A DNA stretch of 21,562 nucleotides from Chloroflexota bacterium (GCA_005881495.1 VBHI01000348.1:1-21562); one strand, 5' to 3'; shown: positions 6,757-14,733, counted from the stretch's first letter. The notes: generated by a model not told the origin, from the letters alone. Translations and numbers: made by a program.

Positions 6757-6990
6757 AGTTTTCTCGATAAACTGGCGTAGCTTTGGCACGAAGCCTCGGA
6801 GGCTTGCTTTGCTTGTAAGTCGCCCCTCTTTTCAGCTTTGCGCCAATTTATGCGAGAGAAAAGGATGCTTCTCTAGGAGCGGATTCCAGGCGGCGCACGC
6901 CAATTTATACGAGAAAAACTGGTCGTTTCATCGCTTCTGAAGAGCGTTGAATAGATGAGATAAGATGCCTCGCCAGTTTATGCGAGAGAC
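6757..6990. repeat. Interspersed 20-nt motif, four copies
   Basis: The motif CGCCARTTTATRCGAGARAM occurs at 6841-6860, 6898-6917 and 6971-6990 in direct orientation, and inverted at 6757-6776. Spacing is irregular (57 and 73 nt between the direct copies). The DNA between copies is not repeated. Confidence 0.75.
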
Positions 6991-7084
6991 CAATTGGTTG
7001 AAAGCGCCTCTCAAGCCGATACGGACAAGTTATCTGGGAGAAATACGCCATGAATTAGAATAAACGACAATCTGGCTGGACAGT

Positions 7085-7293
7085 GAAACACTTGAAACAG
7101 TGAGCCACTACGACTCAAAGTTTGTCTGACACACCTGATACACCTGATACACCTGATACACTTGAAACAGTGAGCCACTTCGACTCAAACTTGCCTGACA
7201 TACCTGATACACCTGACACACCTGATACACCTGAAACAGTGAGCCACTACGACTCAAACTTGTCTGACATAGGTGAAACACTTGAAATAGGTG
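7085..7293 (+). repeat. Nested tandem repeat (9-bp unit inside a ~70-bp unit)
   Basis: The outer unit starts GAAACAGTGAGCCACT at 7094, 7164 and 7233, giving periods of 70 and 69 bp. Each outer unit contains a run of the 9-bp unit ACCTGATAC with variants (7133-7168 and 7202-7237). Degenerate remains at 7271-7293 close the array. The 9-bp period keeps both strands open, giving low-complexity frames such as DTPDTPDTP, which I regard as by-products. Confidence 0.9.
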
Positions 7294-7465
7294 TGTATAG
7301 GATTCTTGCGCCGTGAGAGTATAGGCGAGCGCAGCGATGTCCAGTGCGGTAGTGACCCAATTATGTACCTTAACGAATTCTCGGGGTATACACGCAATTG
7401 TAGAGCAGATGTTGCTAAAAGGACATTGCGGCGTCACCAGGTGAGTTAAAGTGGAGGTGGGCCAT

Positions 7466-8077
7466 TTAAAGTTGAGCAAAATCCTCTGTGAGCCATATTC
7501 TATGTTGAGAGTCAATCAAGACGTCAATGCCAACGAGGGTATAACTGGTGCTGAGAATGTTGCGACGGTGTCCATCGTCGGGTGGGTGCTCCGCCATCAT
7601 GGCCCGGTGATTGGAGGTTACTCCCTGCTGTGGATCTGGATAATTCGACCAGCCAATGTTCTCGCCGGACGCCCTCCATGCAAGACCATCGTTGGTAATG
7701 CGTACCCCGAGGTCGGGTTCACCAGGACATTGATGGGATAATTGACCGTAGGCCACCATGCGCATATTATGCAGGCGAGCGCCTCTGGCCAGGGCTGCAC
7801 TCCACGTATATGGAGGAAGTCCCATTGCCACGCGATCATGGTTGAGTAATCCAAGGACATACTGCGCCAGCTGCTGCTCCTGGGAGGTGGATCCACCACC
7901 ACTCGTCCTGGGAGGTGTTGGCGTTGAGGGTTTTGTGCTCCGGGTTGCCGGCTTTTGCGTAGGTGTTTGTTGCGCCTGGTTGCCTTGCAGGGAAACAAGG
8001 CCAGTTCCACATGCGGATAATGTAAGCAAGAGAAGAAGGATGCCAACGATAGGCCAGAATATTCTACTAAGTGTCAT
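7466..8077 (-). CDS. CAP-domain (SCP/PR1-like) lipoprotein
   Basis: The 203-residue product starts with a lipoprotein signal peptide: Arg5, a Leu-rich core, and lipobox LSAC with the lipidated Cys at 23. A Thr/Pro/Ser/Gly-rich spacer (~30-65) would hold the domain away from the membrane. The CAP domain (~68-203) begins QQLAQYVLGLLNHDRVAMGL. It contains the signature GENIGW and the HRRNILSTSYTLVGIDV block, and ends WLTEDFAQL. Bacterial members are secreted proteins of mostly unknown activity. The ATG at 8077 has GGTGGAG 7 nt upstream. No operon partner is evident: non-coding repeats lie on both sides. Confidence 0.93.
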   Translation of the reverse strand: MTLSRIFWPIVGILLLLLTLSACGTGLVSLQGNQAQQTPTQKPATRSTKPSTPTPPRTSGGGSTSQEQQLAQYVLGLLNHDRVAMGLPPYTWSAALARGARLHNMRMVAYGQLSHQCPGEPDLGVRITNDGLAWRASGENIGWSNYPDPQQGVTSNHRAMMAEHPPDDGHRRNILSTSYTLVGIDVLIDSQHRIWLTEDFAQL

Positions 8078-8171
8078 TACGATGCTCCACCATCTTTGTC
8101 TTTCAGTACTATAACATACGAGTAGGATCCATCAGGAGTTACACTGTAGTGGGGACGCCGGCAACCACAAA

Positions 8172-8312
8172 GTCTTTCAACAGTAGGTATTTTGGGGCAG
8201 ATCGTCACGTTCGTAGGGGCGGGAGAGGTGAGGAGTGGAGTGGGGACGCTTGCGTCGCCCATGGGAGGCAGGTGGGAAGCGGCAGGGGAACAGGACGCTG
8301 GGCGACGCAAGG
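8172..8312 (+). repeat. 141-bp tandem repeat, copy A (incomplete hairpin)
   Basis: It starts GTCTTTCAACAGTAGG and is followed directly by a second copy at 8313. It contains the left arm of the hairpin described for copy B, and only the first 12 nt of the right arm (GGGCGACGCAAG, 8300-8311). Confidence 0.92.
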
Positions 8313-8491
8313 GTCTTTCAACAGTAGGTATTTTGGGGCAGATCGTCACGTTCGTAGGGGCGGGAGAGGTGAGGAGTGGAGTGGGGACGCTTGCGTCGCC
8401 CATGGGGGGCAGGTGGGAAGCGGCAGGGGAACAGGACGCTGGGCGACGCAAGCGTCCCCACCCTTCCTCCCTGCCACCCCCGCCCCTACGA
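8313..8491 (+). repeat. Tandem repeat copy B with complete long hairpin
   Basis: The first 140 nt repeat copy A almost exactly. The copy then continues into a full right arm. A perfect 21-bp stem forms between 8381-8401 (GTGGGGACGC...) and 8441-8461, with a 39-nt loop. A perfect 13-bp outer stem forms between 8352-8364 (TCGTAGGGGCGGG) and 8479-8491. The element has no coding potential of its own and resembles a REP/MITE-like palindrome. Confidence 0.88.
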
Positions 8492-8516
8492 GACGGTGTG
8501 GGGCGTTCCAAATTAT

Positions 8517-8546
8517 TTGACATGCCCATAAACCTGAGACTATACT
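8517..8546 (+). promoter_or_regulatory. Promoter of the tatD-cysS/mshC-like operon
   Basis: A consensus TTGACA (8517-8522) is followed after 18 nt by TATACT (8541-8546). Transcription would start near 8553, which leaves a leader of about 75 nt to the TTG start at 8629. Confidence 0.75.
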
Positions 8547-8628
8547 AAATGAAGTATTGAAAGGGAAAAGGCAGAACATTCTTTTGCTACATTTCCCTTT
8601 TTTTTGCCAGCAGGAAAGGACTGTTTCA

Positions 8629-9408
8629 TTGCTTGTCGATAGTCATACACATCTTGACACCTCCCGTTTCAATGCCGACCGCGAAAGCGTTATTCAAGCA
8701 GCCGTTGCTGGTGGCGTTACGCGCATGGTCGATCCCGGCTGTGATCTTGCCTCCAGTTGTGCCGCAATCGCGCTGGCGAAAGCGTATCCCGGCGTAGTAT
8801 TCGCTGGCGTGGGCGTCCACCCGCACGATGCCACGACGTATAATGATGAAGTGGAAAGGCATTTTCGCGAGCTGGTACACGACTCAACAGTCGTGGCGAT
8901 TGGCGAGTTTGGGCTGGATTACTACCGTATGCTTTCGCCACGAGAAGTGCAGCGTGCAGTGTTTTGCGCACATCTTGAGCTTGCTCGCGCGTATAGGTTG
9001 CCGTGTATTATCCATATGCGGGACGCGCATGACGATGTGATGGAACTGCTGCGGGCGCATGGACGGGGGCTACGCGGCGTCTTTCACTGCTTCTCCGGTG
9101 ATGTGGCGCAAGCCGAAGAGTGTCTGGCTTACGAAGGTTTTATGATCTCTTTTGCCGGCCCATTGACGCGCCAGGGCAATGCGCTGCCAGAGGTGGCCCG
9201 TATGGCTCCATTGGATCGTGTCCTGGTGGAGACGGATAGTCCATATCTTGTACCACAGCCCTTGCGTGCTAAGCGCAATGAGCCGCTTTTTGTGAAGCAC
9301 GTTGCTGAAAAATTGGCTGAAGTCCGTGGCATGACCCTGGAAGAGATTGCCCAGATAACCACAGCAAATGCCGTCCGTTTGTTCGGTTTAGGAGCGCATG
9401 AGGAATGA
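8629..9408 (+). CDS. tatD: TatD family metal-dependent hydrolase / DNase
   Basis: The protein has 259 residues from the TTG at 8629, chosen because AGGAAAGGA lies 8 nt upstream and the product then opens MLVDSHTHLD, as in the family. An in-frame ATG at 8557 would add 24 unrelated residues and lies only ~4 nt from the predicted transcript start. Family metal ligands are all visible: H6 and H8 (HTH), E93 (IGEFGLDYY), H129 (IIHMRDA), H153 (VFHCFSG) and D203 (VETDSPY). TatD proteins are cytosolic TIM-barrel hydrolases with 3'-5' exonuclease activity linked to DNA repair. The gene overlaps the next by 4 nt (ATGA), so the two are translationally coupled. Confidence 0.95.
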   Translation: MLVDSHTHLDTSRFNADRESVIQAAVAGGVTRMVDPGCDLASSCAAIALAKAYPGVVFAGVGVHPHDATTYNDEVERHFRELVHDSTVVAIGEFGLDYYRMLSPREVQRAVFCAHLELARAYRLPCIIHMRDAHDDVMELLRAHGRGLRGVFHCFSGDVAQAEECLAYEGFMISFAGPLTRQGNALPEVARMAPLDRVLVETDSPYLVPQPLRAKRNEPLFVKHVAEKLAEVRGMTLEEIAQITTANAVRLFGLGAHEE

Positions 9409-10592
9409 AACTATTTAATACGCTGACGCAATCTCTCGAAGATTTTGTTCCTATCAATGATACTATGGTTCGCATCTATGTCTGCGGCATTACCCCATAC
9501 GATACTACTCACCTGGGCCATGCCTTCACGTATGCCTCATTTGATACGCTTATCCGCTATCTTGAGTTTTGTGGTCGTTCCGTGCATTATGTGCAGAACG
9601 TGACGGATATCGATGACGACGTTCTGCGAAAAGCAAAAGAACTGGGGATGGCCTGGGACGAATTGGGGAGACGCGAGACCGAGCGTTATCTGAGTGATAT
9701 GGATGCGCTGAATGTGCGGCGCCCCAACGTTTACGCCCGCGCTACCAACGAGATACCGTCAATGATCGAGATTATCCAGACGTTGCTGGCGCGGGGATAT
9801 GCATACGAAAGCGCTGGCTGTGTCTACTATAGTGTCAAAAAGGATGCGGAGTTTGGTATCATGGCCCGCGCCATCGGGCTTAACGATTATCATGCCATGT
9901 TGACCATTGCCAACGAGCGTGGGAACTATCCTGACGATCATCGCAAGCGCGATCCCCTTGATTTCGTGCTCTGGCAGGCCCAGACTCCCGGTGAACCTGC
10001 CTGGCCGAGCCCGTGGGGAGCGGGTCGTCCTGGTTGGCATATCGAGTGCAGTGCAATGTCGATGCACTACCTTGGCCCGCAGATAGATATACACGGTGGC
10101 GGAATAGACCTTGCTTTTCCGCACCACACTTGCGAAATCGCGCAGTCCGAACACTTCACGCAGAAAGCGCCTTTTTCGCGCTTCTGGATGCATACCGGCA
10201 TGGTACACCAGGATGGTGAAAAGATGAGCAAGTCTTTGGGCAACCTGACCCTTGTCAGTAACCTGCTCAAAGACTACAGCGCAACTGCTATTCGCATTAC
10301 ATTGCTGAATCACCACTACCGCTATCCCTGGGAATGTTTCCCAGAAGACCTTATGGTTGCCACGGAGACGACTGAACTTTTCCAGCAGATGCATGCAATC
10401 GTTGGTGATCAGACAGGTGGGGAGGATTGCCTGTTACGCGGTCGTTTCGTCGCGGCTATGGAGAATGATCTGAATACGCCGGAGGCGCTCTTGTTGCTCA
10501 GGCAGGCGGCGGAGTCGACGCTGGCAAATCGCTGTGTGAACACTGCTGCTGAGATTTTACGGTTGGTGAGAGTGTTGGGGTTAAGAGTATAA
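9405..10592 (+). CDS. Cysteinyl-tRNA synthetase / MshC-family cysteine ligase
   Basis: This 395-residue class I enzyme activates cysteine with ATP. The ATP motifs are HLGH (36-39) and KMSKS (273-277). Zinc ligands of CysRS are conserved as C27, C215 (HIECSAM), H240 and E244 (FPHHTCE). The N-terminal signature CGITPYDTTHLGHAFTY resembles MshC (cysteine ligase of mycothiol synthesis) rather than the CGPTVYDxxHIGNAR of ordinary CysRS. The length also suits MshC (~410) better than CysRS (~460), because the C-terminal anticodon-binding region is short. The Glu at 244 is, however, a CysRS feature. I recall similar proteins in Chloroflexi annotated as cysteine--tRNA ligase. The product is therefore either the cell's CysRS or a ligase joining Cys to a small amine. 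It overlaps tatD by 4 nt. Confidence 0.85.
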   Translation: MKLFNTLTQSLEDFVPINDTMVRIYVCGITPYDTTHLGHAFTYASFDTLIRYLEFCGRSVHYVQNVTDIDDDVLRKAKELGMAWDELGRRETERYLSDMDALNVRRPNVYARATNEIPSMIEIIQTLLARGYAYESAGCVYYSVKKDAEFGIMARAIGLNDYHAMLTIANERGNYPDDHRKRDPLDFVLWQAQTPGEPAWPSPWGAGRPGWHIECSAMSMHYLGPQIDIHGGGIDLAFPHHTCEIAQSEHFTQKAPFSRFWMHTGMVHQDGEKMSKSLGNLTLVSNLLKDYSATAIRITLLNHHYRYPWECFPEDLMVATETTELFQQMHAIVGDQTGGEDCLLRGRFVAAMENDLNTPEALLLLRQAAESTLANRCVNTAAEILRLVRVLGLRV

Positions 10593-10593
10593 G

Positions 10594-10653
10594 TGGCGGA
10601 TAGTGACACATCCGGGTAGATGTACACCTACCCGGATGTGTCACTATCCGCCA
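10594..10653. terminator. Perfect 26-bp inverted repeat between convergent genes
   Basis: The left arm (10594-10619) starts TGGCGGATAGTG directly after the cysS/mshC-like stop. The right arm (10628-10653) is its exact reverse complement, and the loop has 8 nt. The right arm is also coding: on the - strand it is the final codons and TAG of the ABC ATPase gene. It should fold in transcripts from either side and could act as a two-way terminator, though no U-run follows. Confidence 0.75.
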
Positions 10654-12247
10654 GTGTGTCTCTCTCTTCCACGTGGCCGCCTGTCATGAGGATTCCTAGT
10701 TGTTCTTCGGTAGCCTCTGGTGTGACTACATCGACAATTTTACCCTCGTACATGACCGCGATACGATCGGAGAGCGAACGAATTTCGTCCAATTCGGCGG
10801 AAATCAACAGGACTGCTTTGCCCGCGTCGCGCTGTTCAATGATACGGCGATGGATAAACTCAATGGCGCCAATATCGACGCCGCGCGTGGGTTGTGAGGC
10901 GATCAGGGCGAGAGGATCGGCAGCGAATTCGCGGGCGATGATGACCTTTTGCTGGTTGCCTCCCGAAAGGGAACGGACCGGGGCCTTGATAGAGGTAGTG
11001 CGAACATCGAATTCAGTGACAAGCTTTTTCGCCCAATTCGTAATACTACGTAGTAATAGCACAAGACCATTCCATGAGAATTGCGGCCAGCGCTGCCGCC
11101 CTAAGATAGTGTTATCTTCGATGGAGTCTGCGAGCACAAGCCCACTGCCACGACGGTCCTCTGGAATGTGAGCCAGGCCTGCCAGTCGCTCTTCGCGAGC
11201 ATTCATGACGGTAATATCCTGTGTCTTACCGGCCTGTCCGCCTTTGACCTGGGTGATGGAAATCTTGCCACTGGTAATTTTGCGCATTCCCGTCAGGGCT
11301 TCGACAAGCTCAGACTGGCCATTGCCTTCTACGCCCGCGATACCAAGGATCTCACCGGACCTTACATCGAAACTTACGCCGTGCAATACTTCGAGATCGC
11401 GATCGTCTCGCGCATAGAGGTCTTCTACGTGTAATACGACTGGGCCTGGGTGAGCGGGAGTCTTATCTACGCGTAAGAGCACTTCGCGTCCGACCATTAA
11501 GCGCGCGATCTCCGCCTGGTTGGTCTGGCTGGTAATCAGCTCGCCTGCGTTCTTGCCTCGTCGAAGCACAGTGATAGTATCAGTGAGTGCAAGCACTTCG
11601 CGCAACTTATGCGTGATAAAAATAATGGTCTTGCCCTGCTGTACAAGTCCACGCAAAACGTCGAAAAGTTCAAACGTTTCCTGAGGAGTCAGAACGCCGG
11701 TCGGTTCGTCCATAATGAGAATGTCTGCAGCGCGGTAGAGGATCTTTAGTATCTCGACACGTTGTTGCAGGCCCACCGAGAGTTTTTCAATACGGGTGTC
11801 TGGATCAATGGGGAGACCGTATTGTTTGCTCAAATCAAGTATCGTTGCCCTGGCATTTTTCACGTCATAAATTGAGGCAACATTGCCTGGCTCATGTCCC
11901 AGCACTATATTCTCCGCTACAGTCAAGGGTGGGATCAGCATGAAGTGCTGGTGCACCATACCGATTTTCAGGCGAATGGCATCGCGCGGACCGGCTATGT
12001 GTTCGAGTTGGCCATTGATGTGAATCTCACCGCTATCAGGGTGAATAAGACCATAGAGAATGTTCATCAGCGTAGATTTACCTGCGCCATTCTCGCCTAC
12101 CAGAGCATGAATCTCGCCTTTACGCACCTTGAGATTGACATGATCGTTGGCAACGACGCCGGGCCAGGTTTTAGTGATGTTGCGCATCTCCACTGCAAAA
12201 GGATTGGATTGCTCCTGGGTTGCAGCCTCAAGTGTGCTTTCCAGCAT
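10628..12247 (-). CDS. ABC transporter ATPase, nucleoside/sugar (BMP-type) importer
   Basis: The 539-residue protein carries two ABC domains, as in NupO/RbsA-like ATPases. Domain 1 has Walker A GENGAGKS (51-58), the Q-loop MVHQHFML (97-104), the signature LSVGLQQ (156-162; Val instead of the first Gly, as usual in this family) and Walker B ILIMDEP (176-182). Domain 2 has the degenerate P-loop GVEGNGQS, the signature LSGGNQQK, and IASQPTRGVDIGA where the Walker B Asp-Glu is altered, so only the first site is likely fully catalytic. It powers uptake through the two permeases encoded upstream. The ATG at 12247 has AGGAG 8 nt upstream. It is the last gene of the operon and ends in the 26-bp inverted repeat. 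Confidence 0.95.
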   Translation of the reverse strand: MLESTLEAATQEQSNPFAVEMRNITKTWPGVVANDHVNLKVRKGEIHALVGENGAGKSTLMNILYGLIHPDSGEIHINGQLEHIAGPRDAIRLKIGMVHQHFMLIPPLTVAENIVLGHEPGNVASIYDVKNARATILDLSKQYGLPIDPDTRIEKLSVGLQQRVEILKILYRAADILIMDEPTGVLTPQETFELFDVLRGLVQQGKTIIFITHKLREVLALTDTITVLRRGKNAGELITSQTNQAEIARLMVGREVLLRVDKTPAHPGPVVLHVEDLYARDDRDLEVLHGVSFDVRSGEILGIAGVEGNGQSELVEALTGMRKITSGKISITQVKGGQAGKTQDITVMNAREERLAGLAHIPEDRRGSGLVLADSIEDNTILGRQRWPQFSWNGLVLLLRSITNWAKKLVTEFDVRTTSIKAPVRSLSGGNQQKVIIAREFAADPLALIASQPTRGVDIGAIEFIHRRIIEQRDAGKAVLLISAELDEIRSLSDRIAVMYEGKIVDVVTPEATEEQLGILMTGGHVEERDTLADSDTSG

Positions 12248-12271
12248 CGATAATACTCCTACTGCGCACGC

Positions 12272-12292
12272 GGGCGAGGATGAACCTCGCCC
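12272..12292 (-). repeat. Short GC-rich palindrome (REP-like)
   Basis: GGGCGAGG-ATGAA-CCTCGCCC forms a perfect 8-bp stem in the 50-nt gap between the ATPase and permease genes. On the - strand it is preceded by GTAGGGGC, as in the palindrome at 19466-19485. It could lower expression of the distal ATPase gene or protect the upstream mRNA. Confidence 0.7.
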
Positions 12293-12297
12293 CTACA

Positions 12298-13284
12298 TTA
12301 TTCCGAACCTGGCTCGTAAGGAATGCCATCGGCGGCAGGCGGTGTGGTGCGACCAACAAGACCTACCAGAGCAATCAATACCAACACGTAGGGTAAAGTT
12401 TGGAGCAGGTATGGCAGATTGGGATTGCTGCTCAAATCTGCCAAGGTGCTGATGCTAAGTCCGTAACCCAATCCAAATATCAGGCAGGCCACAGCAGCTC
12501 CCAGTGGATTATATTTACCGAAAATCATAGCGGCCAGGGCGATATAACCTCTCCCAGCTGTCATCCCCGGGTTGAAGAGGCCCGCAACACCTAACGACAG
12601 GTACGCGCCTGCCAGGCCTGAGAGCAGACCACTGCTGATAACGCACAAATAACGCAGCAAGCGCACATTCACACCGGCGGTATCTGCAGCTTGCGGATGC
12701 TCACCCACCGCCCTTATGCGCAAGCCAATGTTTGTCCTGAAGAGCAGGAATTGAACGCCAATCAAAATCAGTATGGCGATGTAAAAGATGATATTTTGCT
12801 GAAAGAGGACATTCCCCAGCCACGGAATTTTTGAGAGCGGTCCCCAGGAGGGCGTGGGGAGAAGCAGTGAGGCTGGCAAAGATGGAACCCCCTGGCCAGC
12901 GGGTGTGAGAACGTATACCAGATAGCTCGTCAGGCCAAGAGCGAAGATGTTAATGGCGACACCGCTCACAATCTGATTTGCCTTAAAATTGATGGAGACA
13001 ACAGCATGAATCAGAGCCATCGCCCCCCCGGCGAGGATAGCAGCCAGTACACCTAGTATTACACAAAGCGTATCATTTACTCCCAGGTTATGGAAGAGAA
13101 GCGTTATCATTACGGCCGCGAAAGCGCCGGTCAGCATCATGCCCTCCATCGCAATATTGACGACCCCGCTGCGCTCAGAGATGACACCGCCCAGAGCAGG
13201 GAGCACGAGCAATGCAGCAAATAACAAAGCAGTTTGACAGGTGTTGGAGGAGGTTAGCGCTTTAAATAGCACTTGAAAGAACAT
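12298..13284 (-). CDS. ABC transporter permease (NupQ/YufQ-like)
   Basis: This 328-residue membrane protein has about eight hydrophobic segments. It has the branched BPD_transp_2 features of nucleoside and simple-sugar importers: LLVLPALGGVISERSGVVNIAMEGMML near the N-terminus (shown here as a landmark), then RAVGEHPQAADTAGVNV, and GRGYIALAAMIFGKYNPLGA. The first of these lines the channel, and EHPQAA is the coupling loop towards the ATPase. It pairs with the larger permease encoded 2 nt upstream. Its ribosome site AAGGAGG lies inside the last codons of that gene, so the two are translationally coupled. Confidence 0.94.
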   Translation of the reverse strand: MFFQVLFKALTSSNTCQTALLFAALLVLPALGGVISERSGVVNIAMEGMMLTGAFAAVMITLLFHNLGVNDTLCVILGVLAAILAGGAMALIHAVVSINFKANQIVSGVAINIFALGLTSYLVYVLTPAGQGVPSLPASLLLPTPSWGPLSKIPWLGNVLFQQNIIFYIAILILIGVQFLLFRTNIGLRIRAVGEHPQAADTAGVNVRLLRYLCVISSGLLSGLAGAYLSLGVAGLFNPGMTAGRGYIALAAMIFGKYNPLGAAVACLIFGLGYGLSISTLADLSSNPNLPYLLQTLPYVLVLIALVGLVGRTTPPAADGIPYEPGSE

Positions 13285-13286
13285 CG

Positions 13287-14591
13287 TTATTCCTCCTTCT
13301 CAAGGTCAGATATTTCCACGTTGCTCTGCGCATCGCCATTGCCATTCTCAGGCAAATCAACACTTGTTCTAGCAACTGTGGTGGTTTGCAGGGTTGGCAC
13401 GAAACGAGGCCTCAGCCATGCAGGCAGAGCACGCCGGAGCACGGGTAAGAATTCAGCAGCTATAAAGAACAGCACCAGCGCCTCAATAATGAGAACTAGA
13501 TTAGGATCTACGTGAGCAAGTGACTGCATGGCCGTACTCCCAGATCGTAGTCCCCCGATGAGGAACGAAGCCAGAAGGATACCTATTGCGGTTGTCTGAC
13601 CAAGCAGCGCAACGGCAATGGCATCGAATCCCGTGGGAAGGCCACTGAAAGCAGTAGCGGTTAAATTGTATCCAGGCTGCCCCATCAAGTTCGTCGAACC
13701 CGCCAGGCCGGCGAATGCACCGGCGATTGCCATTACCAGAAAGATATTACGTCTGGTAGGGATACCTGCATACTTTGCCGCTTTGGGGTTCTGTCCAATC
13801 ACACGTATTTCATAGCCAAAGGTCGTGCGGGAGATGATGAACCAGTAGATTACCAGAGCGATAAGAGCAAAAAAAATGCTGATATCCACTTTATACGTGA
13901 AGGTATCGAGCAGGGGCTGACCATTCCCAAAAATCTGGTTATAGACGCCGGCAATCGGAGGAAGTGTCGCATTGGGTGGAAGAGCAAGAGTCTGGGTAAC
14001 GCCGAATGGAGCTGTGAATGGAGGGCTATTAATGAGATAGTCGGTACCATAGAAAGCAATCCAGTTGAGCATAATCGTCGTGACAACTTCGTGCGCGCCA
14101 CGCCAGGCCTTGAGAAAACCGGCGATACCACCCCAGATTGCTCCAGCCAGGATGCTTGCCAGCAGCATTACTGGGATCAGTAGCCAACTGGGCCACGAAG
14201 TGAATGTTAGGCCGATCATGTCTGCTGCCATCGCGCCTACAGCCAACTGGCCGGCGGCCCCGATGTTGAAGAGGCCGGCACGAAAAGCAATCGCTACTGA
14301 AATACTCGCAAAAATGAGCGGGGTAACAATCACCAGGGTATCTGAAATATTCGCTAGAGAACCATATGAGCCAGTAAAGAGGGCAGCATAGGCATTAATG
14401 ATGTTCTGAAACGGGCCAACTGTCTTGTCTGGCCAGGTAATAAGGATGACAATCGCTCCTGCAATAAATGCCAGGATCACGGAAATGACAGGACGCCCAA
14501 ACGCAGTGCCGAATTTGCGAGCCCATATCGCAAGCTTCGACCCCGGAGGACGATGTTCAGACGTCTCAGGTTGCTTTGCTGATACAGCCAT
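13287..14591 (-). CDS. ABC transporter permease (NupP/YufP-like)
   Basis: The 434-residue product is the larger partner of the two-permease pore. A cytosolic N-terminus (~35 residues) precedes about nine to ten membrane segments. FRAGLFNIGAAGQLAVGAMA, GYEIRVIGQNPKAAKYAGI (coupling loop) and GFDAIAVALLGQTTAIGIL are family landmarks. A hydrophilic tail of about 60 residues follows the last helix (from about residue 375 onward) and is longer than usual. The ATG at 14591 has GAGGAGGAAG 9 nt upstream, a strong site. It follows the binding-protein gene after a 207-nt gap that holds a hairpin, and is transcribed with the second permease. Confidence 0.94.
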   Translation of the reverse strand: MAVSAKQPETSEHRPPGSKLAIWARKFGTAFGRPVISVILAFIAGAIVILITWPDKTVGPFQNIINAYAALFTGSYGSLANISDTLVIVTPLIFASISVAIAFRAGLFNIGAAGQLAVGAMAADMIGLTFTSWPSWLLIPVMLLASILAGAIWGGIAGFLKAWRGAHEVVTTIMLNWIAFYGTDYLINSPPFTAPFGVTQTLALPPNATLPPIAGVYNQIFGNGQPLLDTFTYKVDISIFFALIALVIYWFIISRTTFGYEIRVIGQNPKAAKYAGIPTRRNIFLVMAIAGAFAGLAGSTNLMGQPGYNLTATAFSGLPTGFDAIAVALLGQTTAIGILLASFLIGGLRSGSTAMQSLAHVDPNLVLIIEALVLFFIAAEFLPVLRRALPAWLRPRFVPTLQTTTVARTSVDLPENGNGDAQSNVEISDLEKEE

Positions 14592-14733
14592 ATTGACTTC
14601 CTCCTCTTATGGGGAGACGGCTTCACTGACGACGTTTTTAGCCAGGTAACTGTTCCTTAATCATAACATTAGAGGTGATAAGAAACAAGCATTGTGGGCG
14701 GAGGAGTATGAATCACGATGTTGTAAAGACAAC

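Larger units (their letters stand above)
6663..7465. other. Non-coding, repeat-rich region
   Basis: About 800 bp separates the sigma gene from the CAP-domain lipoprotein gene. The frames present are short and show no family features. The content is an inverted repeat at the left edge, a 20-nt motif occurring four times (6757-6990), and a nested tandem repeat (7085-7293). No RNA gene was recognised. Confidence 0.7.

Noticed and set aside
6671..6940. 89-codon + strand frame after the sigma gene
   Set aside because: It consists largely of the repeated 20-nt motif and the terminal inverted repeat, and has no ribosome site.
7094..7270. Possible CRISPR-like array (repeat starts at 7094, 7164, 7233)
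   Set aside because: The DNA between the conserved parts is itself a run of short repeats, not unique spacers. The periods and copy number fit a minisatellite, and no cas gene is near.
7108..7515. 135-codon - strand frame and 64-codon + strand frame through the minisatellite
   Set aside because: Both are kept open by the 9-bp period. Their proteins are pure repeat (QVYQVCQ, DTPDTP), and the - strand frame overlaps the end of the CAP-domain gene.
8071..8548. Overlapping 118-150 codon frames on both strands in the tandem repeat
   Set aside because: Opposite-strand frames of similar length in a GC-rich palindromic repeat are by-products. There are no ribosome sites or family features, and the same peptides recur from the copy at 435-543.
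9405..10592. Firm naming as mshC
   Set aside because: The N-terminal signature favours it, but the CysRS-type zinc Glu and the lack of other mycothiol genes in the window leave both options open.
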